From the NCBI GenBank assembly GCA_029242825.1, contig JAQWTF010000052.1, positions 1-17,099 of the forward strand: DNA of 17,099 nt, read 5' to 3'. How positions within the stretch are numbered: position 1 is the stretch's first letter; the number at the start of each line of letters is the position of its first letter. Positions 7,179-14,894 of this stretch are shown one piece after another. The position numbers and the translations under genes are program-made. A model generated the notes under the pieces. That model was not told the DNA's origin. It ran no database searches and saw nothing but the letters and a program-made list of their open reading frames with translations. This DNA comes from MAG-120531 sp029242825. GTDB taxonomy: Bacteria; Bacteroidota; Bacteroidia; Flavobacteriales; Flavobacteriaceae.

Positions 7179-8669
7179 TTAAATCTTTCTCCAAAAATAA
7201 GGGGAAAACAAAATGAGGACCGTAAAGAGTTCTAGCCTACCTAAAATCATTAAAAACCCACACCACCATTTTCCTAAGGCAGGTAAGTCGTTAAAATTAG
7301 ACAGTGGGTTTAAAGAACCTAGTCCAGGACCTACATTTCCTAATGAGGTAGCTGCACCACCTATGGCAGATTCAAAATCTAAGCCCATAAATGCCAATAC
7401 AAGTGCACCTATGATAAATAACAGCATATAAAGCACAAAAAATCCAATAATATTATAAACAATACTCTCGGCAACTGTTTTGTTGTTATAGCGCACCGGA
7501 ATAATTGCATTGCTGTGTAATGTTCGCTTGAACTCCAACAGGCCATTCTTGATAATCAATAGGTGGCGCATGACCTTAATTCCACCAGCAGTAGATCCTG
7601 CTGAACCACCCAAGAACATTAATCCAAAGAAGAATATGGTTAAAAATGGGGTCCAAGCTGTAAAATCTGCCGTTACAAATCCCGTGGTAGTCACTACAGC
7701 TAAAACTTGGAACAACGCATGTCTAAAAGCACTTTCTCCATAACCTAAAACCATGGGTAATGATTCTGAAACTTGTGGTTGCGCTTGAAAAAAGACCACC
7801 AAGGCTGCTATAATGCTAAAAGCTACTATAAAACCGGTATAAAACTTAAACTCCTCATCTCTAATAACCTTTTGAACTTTCCCCTTAAAAGCAAAATAGC
7901 TCAATACAAAATTAGAGCCCGCCAAAAACATAAATAAAATCACAATATACTGAATGAGCGGTTGGTCATTCCAAAAAGCCAAACTAGTATTTTTAGTAGA
8001 AAAACCTCCTGTAGACAAGGTGGCCATAGCATGATTCATTGCGTCAAAAAAGTCCATTCCCGCTAGTTTCAATAACAGCGTTTCTGCCACCGTATAACCA
8101 ACATAAATAAGCCACAAGCGTTTAGCAGTATCTGTTATTCTCGGATGCAACTTATCTGCACTTGGACCTGGGGCTTCTGCTGCAAACAATTGCATACCCC
8201 CTATACCCAACAAAGGCAAAATTGCAATAGCCAAAACAATAATACCCATGCCTCCAATCCAATGGGTTAGACTTCTCCAAAATAAAATACCCTTGGGAAG
8301 GGATTCTATATCGTTTAAAACACTAGCACCAGTAGTGGTATAGCCAGAAATAGTTTCAAAAAAGGCATTAGTTACATCTGGAATAGACCCTGTAAACAAA
8401 TAGGGCAATACCCCAGATGCAGACATGACCAACCATCCGAAAGTAACAATAATATAGCCCTCTTTAGGCTTTACTTCTTTTTTATGGTCTCTAGTAAAAA
8501 ACATTGACGCAAGCCCTATTAGCATAGTGACAATTGCCGCCATAGTAATTTCTATAGTGACACCATCTTTATAAAGTCCACTCACCAAAGCTGCCACCAA
8601 CATAAAAGCCCCATTGCAAAGCAACAGTAAACCCATTAGGTGCATGATAATCTTTCCGTTTAAGCGCAT
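7179..8669 (-). CDS. trkH: TrkH-family potassium uptake protein
   Basis: This is the membrane channel subunit of the Trk K+ uptake system. The 496-residue protein is almost entirely hydrophobic helices and shows the four pore loops of the SKT family: TTTGAS (111-116), STGGFST (219-225), TTTGFVT (327-333) and SLGNVGPG (442-449), each with the selectivity-filter glycine. The stretch MFLGGSAGSTAGGIKVMRH (351-369) includes the glycine-rich region before the third intramembrane gate loop typical of TrkH. It starts exactly one base after the trkA stop (no gap), so the two are translated from one message. It ends before the 20-bp terminator. TrkH versus the close relative KtrB: length and a two-RCK TrkA partner favour TrkH. 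Confidence 0.94.
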   Translation of the reverse strand: MRLNGKIIMHLMGLLLLCNGAFMLVAALVSGLYKDGVTIEITMAAIVTMLIGLASMFFTRDHKKEVKPKEGYIIVTFGWLVMSASGVLPYLFTGSIPDVTNAFFETISGYTTTGASVLNDIESLPKGILFWRSLTHWIGGMGIIVLAIAILPLLGIGGMQLFAAEAPGPSADKLHPRITDTAKRLWLIYVGYTVAETLLLKLAGMDFFDAMNHAMATLSTGGFSTKNTSLAFWNDQPLIQYIVILFMFLAGSNFVLSYFAFKGKVQKVIRDEEFKFYTGFIVAFSIIAALVVFFQAQPQVSESLPMVLGYGESAFRHALFQVLAVVTTTGFVTADFTAWTPFLTIFFFGLMFLGGSAGSTAGGIKVMRHLLIIKNGLLEFKRTLHSNAIIPVRYNNKTVAESIVYNIIGFFVLYMLLFIIGALVLAFMGLDFESAIGGAATSLGNVGPGLGSLNPLSNFNDLPALGKWWCGFLMILGRLELFTVLILFSPYFWRKI

Positions 8670-10019
8670 TTATAAAAACAGCTTTTCAATTTTGGGTATG
8701 GCGCTTGGCAAACAACAAACCACCACTCGGTCTCCCTCGGTGATTTTAAAGGCTCCTAATGCTATAACACCTTCGCCGTCTCTAATGACTCCACCAATAG
8801 TAGCCAACCTAGGAAAATCAATTTCTCGAATTAGTTTTCCACTTACTGCTGAATTAGGCTTTACAATAAATTCTAAAATTTCAGCATTTAAATTGTTGAG
8901 TCGGGTCATGGCCACCACTTCACCTTTTCTAATGTACCTGAAGATATTATTGGCAGCCAAAAGTTTTTTATTGATTAAGGTGTCTATTCCTATAGAATGG
9001 GATAATTGAAAATAATCCATGTTTTCTACTAAGGCAATGGTCTTTTTAATGTCTTTAGATTTGGCCACCAGGCAAGACATAATGTTGGTCTCTGAATTTC
9101 CTGTCACAGCAATAAAAGCGTCCATAGCTGAAAGACTCTCTTCTTCCAATAATTCTACATTGCGACCATCTCCATTAATCACTAATGCATTGGGGAGTTG
9201 CTCCGCTAAATCTGTCGCTTTTTGTTTGTCTTTTTCAATGAGCTTTACATTGAATTTCCTACTGCATAAATCCCTGGCTGTTTTTTGACCCACTTTTGAA
9301 CCACCGAGTATCATAACATTTTTAATGTCTTTCTTAACGGTTCCTGTCATTTTATACAGCTCCTCTACCCCTTCTTTGGAAGTGATAAAATACACCTGAT
9401 CTTCTGCATGAAAAATACTATCTCCTCTAGGAATAATGGTGAACTGTGTTCCGGATCTCTTTATAGCGATGGGCATAAAATGGACCTCAGAAAATGTCTC
9501 TGCAGCATCTTTTACTGTTTTGCCTACAAAAGGAGCCCCTGAGGGAAGGCAAATACCCACCATAATTAATTTACCTTCATCAAATTCGTAGGTGTCGTTA
9601 AAGGCAGATTGGTTAATCAATAATTGTATTTCAGTTGCAGCCAGCCTTTCGGGAGAAATAAGCTCATCTATACCTAGGTCTGAAAAGCGTAAACGCTCCT
9701 TGTTTTCTATAAATTCCGTATTAGAAATCCTAGCAATAGTTCTTTTACACCCCAATTGTTTTGCTAACATACACAGGGTAAGATTGGTGGTTTCTGAAGA
9801 AGTGACCCCAATAACAAGGTCTGATTGCCCCACACGGGCCTCTTCTAAAATACCAATCGAAGTAGCGTCTCCTTTTAAGACCCTAATATCTAAGTGGTTG
9901 TCTGCGTAGGACAAACTCTCTTTATCAGAATCAATTAGTGTAATATCTTGAGATTCGTAAGAAAGTAATTTAGCGAGGTGAAAACCAACCTCTCCAGCGC
10001 CTGCAATAATAATCTTCAT
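8670..10019 (-). CDS. trkA: Trk system potassium transporter TrkA
   Basis: TrkA is the cytosolic, nucleotide-binding ring that gates TrkH. The 449-residue protein is a tandem of two RCK units. The first begins with the Rossmann motif GAGEVG (7-12), with the acidic residue D30 ending strand 2 (TLIDSD), followed by a TrkA_C domain around 140-220. The second begins GGSKVG (239-244), with E262 at the matching position, and a second TrkA_C domain around 370-449. The second glycine motif is less canonical, so nucleotide binding may be stronger in the first unit (inference). Promoter-proximal gene of the trkA-trkH operon, divergent from ubiE; the intergenic DNA holds a perfect -7 element and two symmetric sequences. 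Confidence 0.95.
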   Translation of the reverse strand: MKIIIAGAGEVGFHLAKLLSYESQDITLIDSDKESLSYADNHLDIRVLKGDATSIGILEEARVGQSDLVIGVTSSETTNLTLCMLAKQLGCKRTIARISNTEFIENKERLRFSDLGIDELISPERLAATEIQLLINQSAFNDTYEFDEGKLIMVGICLPSGAPFVGKTVKDAAETFSEVHFMPIAIKRSGTQFTIIPRGDSIFHAEDQVYFITSKEGVEELYKMTGTVKKDIKNVMILGGSKVGQKTARDLCSRKFNVKLIEKDKQKATDLAEQLPNALVINGDGRNVELLEEESLSAMDAFIAVTGNSETNIMSCLVAKSKDIKKTIALVENMDYFQLSHSIGIDTLINKKLLAANNIFRYIRKGEVVAMTRLNNLNAEILEFIVKPNSAVSGKLIREIDFPRLATIGGVIRDGEGVIALGAFKITEGDRVVVCCLPSAIPKIEKLFL

Positions 10020-10036
10020 GAATGGTGTAAGATGTT

Positions 10037-10048
10037 AAGCATATGCTT
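10037..10048. repeat. 12-bp perfect palindrome at the predicted trkA transcription start
   Basis: AAGCATATGCTT is its own reverse complement. It begins four bases downstream (in trkA direction) of the -7 element at 10053-10060, so it should overlap the trkA transcription start and leader. A role as an operator is inferred only from position and symmetry. Confidence 0.4.
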
Positions 10049-10052
10049 GTTA

Positions 10053-10060
10053 CAAACCTA
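10053..10060 (-). promoter_or_regulatory. Putative -7 element for trkA-trkH
   Basis: On the minus strand this reads TAGGTTTG, a perfect match to TAnnTTTG, 33 bp before the trkA ATG. The implied leader is about 25 nt. A clear -33 box at normal spacing is not visible. Confidence 0.55.
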
Positions 10061-10083
10061 ATACAGTATATTACATTAGGTTT
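10054..10083. repeat. Inverted repeat (9-bp arms) in the trkA/ubiE divergent spacer
   Basis: AAACCTAAT (10054-10062) and ATTAGGTTT (10075-10083) are perfect reverse complements separated by 12 bp. The left arm overlaps the trkA -7 element. The arm spacing (start to start 21 bp, about two helical turns) would suit a dimeric DNA-binding protein; the function is unproven. Confidence 0.45.
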
Positions 10084-10151
10084 TATGGGGCAAAATTACA
10101 CAATTATATGATACTGACCCTAATTGTGCTTTTATAAAGCCATGTAAAAGC

Positions 10152-10159
10152 TATCTTTG
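10152..10159 (+). promoter_or_regulatory. Putative -7 element for ubiE-porT
   Basis: TATCTTTG is a perfect TAnnTTTG match 12 bp before the ubiE ATG. If transcription starts about 7 nt downstream, the leader is only about 5-7 nt long. Confidence 0.55.
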
Positions 10160-10171
10160 TAAAAAAAAAGC

Positions 10172-10900
10172 ATGGCTACTCCTGTAAAACCTTATCAAAA
10201 TAGTGAAGAAGGAAAGAAAACGCAAGTACGTAATATGTTTAACGGTATTGCGCAAAACTACGATGCCTTAAATAGGGTAATCTCTTTTGGAATTGACATT
10301 TCATGGAGAAAAAAAGTGGTTGCGCTTATTGAAGCTACAAACCCTAAAAACATACTAGACATTGCCACTGGTACTGGTGATTTAGCCATTCATTTGGCAG
10401 AGACCAATGCCGAAAAAATTATCGGATTAGACCTCTCTCCTGGCATGTTATCTGTGGGCATAGAAAAAGTTTCTCAAAAAAATCTCAATCATAAAATTGA
10501 CATGATCATTGGAGATTCTGAGGCATTGCCCTTTGATGCAAACAGTATAGATGCTGTGACTGTAGCTTTTGGGGTGAGAAACTTCGAAAACCTTTCTTTG
10601 GGTCTTTCAGAAATTCTCAGGGTTTTAAAACCGCAGGGAAGCCTAGTGATTCTTGAGACCTCCGTACCTGAGAAAACACCCTTCAAACAAGGATATGCAT
10701 TGTATACTAAAAATTTACTCCCCTTGATAGGAAGGCTCTTTTCAAAAGACAAAAGCGCTTATGCTTACTTATCAGAATCTGCTGCTCAATTTCCTCATGG
10801 AGAAAGGTTCAACAATATTTTAAAAGAAATTGGGTTTACTACAGTAGTGCACCATCCGCAAACCTTTGGTGTAGCAACAATTTACCAAGCAGTAAAATAA
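10172..10900 (+). CDS. ubiE: Demethylmenaquinone methyltransferase (UbiE/MenG)
   Basis: The enzyme C-methylates demethylmenaquinone with S-adenosylmethionine, the last step of menaquinone synthesis; Bacteroidota use menaquinone, so the MenG role is the relevant one and the ubiquinone role of the family probably does not apply (inference). The 242-residue protein has the family motif YDALN (30-34), the SAM-binding DIATGTGDLA (63-72), the acidic end of strand 2 in GLDLSPGML (85-93), and FGVRN (133-137) typical of UbiE/COQ5. Length is normal. It is the first gene of a two-gene unit with porT 14 bp downstream, a neighbourhood I recall as common in Flavobacteriia. Confidence 0.95.
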   Translation: MATPVKPYQNSEEGKKTQVRNMFNGIAQNYDALNRVISFGIDISWRKKVVALIEATNPKNILDIATGTGDLAIHLAETNAEKIIGLDLSPGMLSVGIEKVSQKNLNHKIDMIIGDSEALPFDANSIDAVTVAFGVRNFENLSLGLSEILRVLKPQGSLVILETSVPEKTPFKQGYALYTKNLLPLIGRLFSKDKSAYAYLSESAAQFPHGERFNNILKEIGFTTVVHHPQTFGVATIYQAVK

Positions 10901-10914
10901 GACTGCTTTTACTT

Positions 10915-11643
10915 ATGAGGCAATATGTGATTTTTTTGGGTTTTCTGCTGTTAAACTTCAGTTTTTCTTGGGGGCAATTCAATGAAAATGCAGTGCTTAA
11001 CATTCCTAATGACGACAAACTACCCTTAAACTGGGGCTATTTTGTGGGATTAAATCAATTTGATTATCAAATTTCTTATTTAAACCCGAGCTATGACACC
11101 AGCCCATCTGAAGAAGCTACGGAGATTTTAGTCCAAAAAAGCACCGGATTTAATGTAGGCTTAATAGGTGAAATGCGAATTAATGAACTTTTAGACTTGA
11201 GGTTAGAGCCAGGCTTTTACAGCGGAAAAACCACCCTTGAATTTAAAAATCAAAACCTAATTACCGAAAAAGACAGCATTAGGGAAATAAAATCTACCTA
11301 TATTAATGTCCCTTTGCTTTTAAAATTTAGCGCCAATAGAATTGGAAATTGGCGGCCATTTATTGTAGGGGGTCCCTATGCCGCCATTAATTTAAGCAGC
11401 AATGAAGACAGCATAGACGACAATAAAAGCGGCACATTTAAAGTCAAAAAATGGAATTACGGATACCAGATTGGGGTTGGGATAGATGTATATTTGTCTT
11501 ACTTTAAGTTCACGCCTTCTATTCGAGGCGTGTTTTCTCTCACAGACGACGCTGTAAGGGACGCTGACCCACAAAGTCCTTGGACAGCAAACATTCACAA
11601 AATGCGCTCTAGAGGAGTGTTTTTAGTGCTAACCTTTGAATAA
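10915..11643 (+). CDS. porT: PorT/SprT-family outer-membrane beta-barrel protein (type IX secretion)
   Basis: PorT (SprT in gliding flavobacteria) is required for type IX secretion and gliding motility in characterised species. The 242-residue product starts with a signal peptide (hydrophobic core about 5-18, likely cut near SWGQ at 18-21), then alternating beta-strand segments of an 8-stranded OmpA-like barrel. Family features include NWGYFVGLNQFDY (39-51), STGFNVGLIGEMRINELLDL and the RLEPGFY stretch. The gene follows ubiE by 14 bp and precedes a SpoU-type RNA methyltransferase on the opposite strand, which matches the usual porT neighbourhood. No terminator is visible before the converging gene. 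The family is confidently an outer-membrane barrel; the exact PorT identity is by pattern and context. Confidence 0.82.
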   Translation: MRQYVIFLGFLLLNFSFSWGQFNENAVLNIPNDDKLPLNWGYFVGLNQFDYQISYLNPSYDTSPSEEATEILVQKSTGFNVGLIGEMRINELLDLRLEPGFYSGKTTLEFKNQNLITEKDSIREIKSTYINVPLLLKFSANRIGNWRPFIVGGPYAAINLSSNEDSIDDNKSGTFKVKKWNYGYQIGVGIDVYLSYFKFTPSIRGVFSLTDDAVRDADPQSPWTANIHKMRSRGVFLVLTFE

Positions 11644-12354
11644 TTACCGCCTCATTTCATAAAAAACTATAGCAGCTGCATTGGCCACATTCAGACTTTC
11701 TGCAGCAGAAGATGCATGCGCCTGAATTGTTACCTTATCAGTAATATGTTTACTTAGCTCAGTAGAAATTCCATTGCCCTCATTTCCAAAAACAATAATC
11801 CCTGCTGTTTTAAAGGCAATTTTCTGAATAGAAGTTCCCTCCATAAATGTTCCATAAATAGGGACTTTTAACCCGTTAATTAATGGAATAATTGGTTCAT
11901 AATATACAGAAACTCTCGTTAAAGACCCCATACTCGCTTGAACTACTTTTGGGTTATACACATCTACTGTGTCTGGACTACAAAGGATTTGTTTTATACC
12001 AAACCAATCACAAAGTCTTATGATGGTTCCCAAATTCCCTGGATCTTGAAGTCCGTCGAGTACCACCACCCAATCTTTGAAATCTAGTGCTGCTTGTTTG
12101 GGTATTTTAAAAACGCCTAAATATCCATTAGGGTTTTTCAGGGCACTGATTTGGGAAAAGTCCTTTTCAGAAATTTTTTCAAAAGAATTTACTGTTGAAC
12201 CTACCTGAGAGCTCAACAATTTATATGGAGTAAGATCATTCGCTAGAGCGTCTGTTATTCCTTTTTCTCCCTCGATTATGAATAGACCGTGCTGTATACG
12301 ATTCTTTTTTTGATGAAGGCTTTTGATTAGTTTCAATTGGCTTTTAACAACCAT
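11644..12354 (-). CDS. SpoU/TrmH-family RNA 2'-O-methyltransferase
   Basis: The protein probably methylates a ribose 2'-OH in rRNA or tRNA using S-adenosylmethionine. The 236 residues contain an N-terminal substrate-binding domain (about 1-85, with the family stretch FIIEGEK at 25-31) and the SPOUT trefoil-knot domain. The three SpoU motifs are intact: DGLQDPGNLGTIIR (100-113) with the conserved N and R, IVFGNEGNGIS (187-197), and SLNVANAAAIVFYE (220-233). Members in this genus-level context are often labelled RlmB, but the specific target base cannot be told from sequence, so no symbol is given. Its stop codon directly abuts the porT stop on the other strand, and its start lies 23 bp from the tamL start. 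Confidence 0.92.
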   Translation of the reverse strand: MVVKSQLKLIKSLHQKKNRIQHGLFIIEGEKGITDALANDLTPYKLLSSQVGSTVNSFEKISEKDFSQISALKNPNGYLGVFKIPKQAALDFKDWVVVLDGLQDPGNLGTIIRLCDWFGIKQILCSPDTVDVYNPKVVQASMGSLTRVSVYYEPIIPLINGLKVPIYGTFMEGTSIQKIAFKTAGIIVFGNEGNGISTELSKHITDKVTIQAHASSAAESLNVANAAAIVFYEMRR

Positions 12355-12364
12355 ACAAATAGTG

Positions 12365-12372
12365 TATTTTTG
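12365..12372 (+). promoter_or_regulatory. Putative -7 element for tamL
   Basis: TATTTTTG is a perfect TAnnTTTG match ending only 5 bp before the tamL ATG. Normal spacing would put transcription start at or beside the start codon, predicting a leaderless or nearly leaderless mRNA. It lies in the 23-bp gap between two divergent genes, so any upstream box falls inside the methyltransferase gene. Confidence 0.45.
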
Positions 12373-12377
12373 GGCTT

Positions 12378-14840
12378 ATGAAAGGAGCTAACTCCAAATA
12401 TGTATTTATCACAAAAGTAAGCTTTATCTTGCTTGCGTGTACTATTTACAGTTGCAACCCTTTAAAAAATCTTTCCAAAGACCAATGGCTTCTCAGGAAG
12501 AATGTCATTTTAGAGGGTACTGAAAAGCGCACAGATGAAGCCCTTTACAACCTGCTAATTCAACAACCCAACACCTATATTTTTGGGAGTCCCTTAAAGC
12601 TCAATGTCAGTAATCTAAGCAAAAAACCTAACAGCGACACCTGGTTAAATAGAATTGGAGAGCAGGCGGTCCTTATTGATCCAAAAAGCACCAATAGATC
12701 CATAGAAAGGCTCCAAGCATATTATAAAAGTCTTGGATATTTCAATGCTGCTGTAAATGTTAAACAGCAAAACCACCCAAGGAAACAAAAAGCAACCCTT
12801 CGTTATACTATAGACAAAGGGCGTGCTTTTGTAATAGACTCCGTTAAATCTATTTTTTATTCCAAGGATTTAGACAGCCTATACAGAAACAGTAAGCACC
12901 ACTCTTTTATTCAAAAAGGAAACGCTTTTTCTTATGAGGATTTTGACGCAGAGAGAGATCGCATTAGCAAACTAGCCAAAGACCACGGTATATATAATTT
13001 TCAAGAAAGTGCCGTAAGTTTTAGCATTAGTAGAGATACCGTTCAAAAAAACAAAGACTCTTTATTAGCTGTATTACTCACAGTAAGAAACCCAAAAGAA
13101 AACAATGAAACCGTTAGCGAACCCTATCTCATCAAAAAAATAAAACAGGTTAATCTGTACACAGACATTCCTTATAACACGCCCAAAACAGCGCTAGATT
13201 CCATAGAACACAACGGATTTACTATTTTTTATAAGGACAAACTCCGCTATAAACCTAAAGCCATTACTGACCCAGTTTACCTAATAGAAGGGGATATTTA
13301 TGCAGAATATAATAGGCAACTTACCTTTAGAAAAATGAGTAGTCTAAATACCTTTAAATACCCTAATATATCTATCTCTGAAATTGAAGGAGCACCCGAT
13401 TTATTAGCAGAAATATATTTAAATTCTAAAGATACCTATGCCGCTCAAGTTAATTTAGATGTAACCCACTCCAATATTCAACGGCTAGGATTAGCCTTTA
13501 GTAGTTCCCTAATGGCCAGAAATATTTTTGGAGGTGCAGAAATATTAAGTCTTTCTGGTAGAGGGTCTGTAGGCATTCTTGGAGACGCCGCACTAAGCAG
13601 TGAAAAATACCTGTCAGAGATTGGTATAGACGTAAATTTAAATATTCCCAATTTATGGTTTCCCTTTATATCACTTAAAGGCTTACTTTCTAAAAATAGC
13701 CTACCCCAAACAAAGATTAGCCTTGGAACCAGTTTTCAAAAAAATATAGGACTGGACAAACAAACACTCAATGCCACATATGGCTTTAATTGGGCCCCAA
13801 GCGATTTTCTGAAATTCAACGCCAGCCTTTTAGAAGTTCAATACGTTCAAAACCTCAACCCAGAACGTTTCTTTAGTGTGTATGGCACCACTTACAACAG
13901 GCTAAATACTTTGGCCCAAGACTATACCCAAGACCCTGTCTTTGAATCCTTTTTTGATCCAACAACAACAGGTATTGGGGAACTCACCATACCACAAGGT
14001 GCCGCAAATTTTATAGAAACCTTTTTAAACACCCAAGACAACAACTCAGAACAATACATAGAAATTCAAAGAATTGAAGAGCGAAAAAACAGGCTCATAG
14101 AAAACAACCTCATCTCAAGTAGTCAACTAACCCTGATTAAAAACAATAAAAAAGAAATTACGGATCCTGATTTCTATCAGTTTAGAGCCAAAATTGAAAG
14201 TGCTGGGAACTTACTCAGCTTACTATCCAATATAATGCCTGTAGAAGAAAATGAATCAGGAACCAAATTAATAGCAGGAGTGCCTTATGCACAATATATT
14301 AAAACGGAGCTAGACTTCATAAAGCATTGGCGCGTTGGAAGAGACCAAGTATTGGCGTTTAGAAGTTTTGGAGGTATTGCCATACCCTATGGCAATGCGA
14401 GTACCATACCTTTTGCAAGGTCCTATTTTGCTGGTGGCTCTAACGATAATAGGGCATGGAATGCCTATGCATTAGGACCAGGAAGTACGAACAACCTCAA
14501 TGATTTTAATGAAGCTAACTTTAAATTGGCGTTTAATTTAGAGTACCGATTCCCCCTTTTAGGAGCAATTAAAGGCGCTGTATTTACAGATGCTGGAAAT
14601 ATTTGGAACGCTTTAGATGGTGTGAATGACCCAGAGCGGTCATTCCAAGGAATGGCTTCTCTTAAGCAAATTGCCCTCGGTAGTGGATTTGGCGTCAGAT
14701 ACGATTTTACGTACTTTGTATTTAGACTAGATGTGGGATTCAAAACCTATAATCCTAGCTTAGAAAGTTCAAAACGCTGGTTCAGAGACTATAATTTTGC
14801 GAATTCCGTAATAAATATTGGTATAAATTATCCATTTTAA
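12378..14840 (+). CDS. tamL: TamL: BamA/TamA-family outer-membrane assembly protein with a lipoprotein signal
   Basis: The protein belongs to the Omp85 superfamily, whose members insert or export proteins and lipids at the outer membrane. The 820 residues begin with a signal peptide ending in IYSC-N (Cys26), a lipobox-like site; lipid-anchored TamA relatives (TamL) have been described in Bacteroidota. Residues about 35-340 form the POTRA-like periplasmic part, including the repeat-like YKSLGYFNAAVNV stretch (116-128). The barrel spans about 355-820 and ends in the typical C-terminal beta-signal with a terminal Phe. The loop-6 motif appears as GGSNDNRAW (686-694), and GAVFTDAGNIW (733-743) is a second family hallmark. 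A polar, helix-prone insert lies at about 550-600. No tamB follows; fbaA does. Its start is the only Met before the lipobox. Confidence 0.87.
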   Translation: MKGANSKYVFITKVSFILLACTIYSCNPLKNLSKDQWLLRKNVILEGTEKRTDEALYNLLIQQPNTYIFGSPLKLNVSNLSKKPNSDTWLNRIGEQAVLIDPKSTNRSIERLQAYYKSLGYFNAAVNVKQQNHPRKQKATLRYTIDKGRAFVIDSVKSIFYSKDLDSLYRNSKHHSFIQKGNAFSYEDFDAERDRISKLAKDHGIYNFQESAVSFSISRDTVQKNKDSLLAVLLTVRNPKENNETVSEPYLIKKIKQVNLYTDIPYNTPKTALDSIEHNGFTIFYKDKLRYKPKAITDPVYLIEGDIYAEYNRQLTFRKMSSLNTFKYPNISISEIEGAPDLLAEIYLNSKDTYAAQVNLDVTHSNIQRLGLAFSSSLMARNIFGGAEILSLSGRGSVGILGDAALSSEKYLSEIGIDVNLNIPNLWFPFISLKGLLSKNSLPQTKISLGTSFQKNIGLDKQTLNATYGFNWAPSDFLKFNASLLEVQYVQNLNPERFFSVYGTTYNRLNTLAQDYTQDPVFESFFDPTTTGIGELTIPQGAANFIETFLNTQDNNSEQYIEIQRIEERKNRLIENNLISSSQLTLIKNNKKEITDPDFYQFRAKIESAGNLLSLLSNIMPVEENESGTKLIAGVPYAQYIKTELDFIKHWRVGRDQVLAFRSFGGIAIPYGNASTIPFARSYFAGGSNDNRAWNAYALGPGSTNNLNDFNEANFKLAFNLEYRFPLLGAIKGAVFTDAGNIWNALDGVNDPERSFQGMASLKQIALGSGFGVRYDFTYFVFRLDVGFKTYNPSLESSKRWFRDYNFANSVINIGINYPF

Positions 14841-14854
14841 GCCTAGTTTTTTCC

Positions 14855-14862
14855 TATTTTTG
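14855..14862 (+). promoter_or_regulatory. Putative -7 element for fbaA
   Basis: TATTTTTG, followed by CGC, is a perfect TAnnTTTG match 32 bp before the fbaA ATG and 14 bp after the tamL stop. It suggests fbaA is transcribed independently of tamL. The TTTGCGC extension is shared with the rpsO promoter at the right end. Confidence 0.55.
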
Positions 14863-14894
14863 CGCTTCTAATCATTTATAGATAATACAATTAC

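Noticed and set aside
8614..9009. 131-codon open frame on the plus strand across the trkA-trkH junction
   Set aside because: Both trk proteins are complete and conserved on the other strand; this is an antisense shadow without its own promoter or motif.
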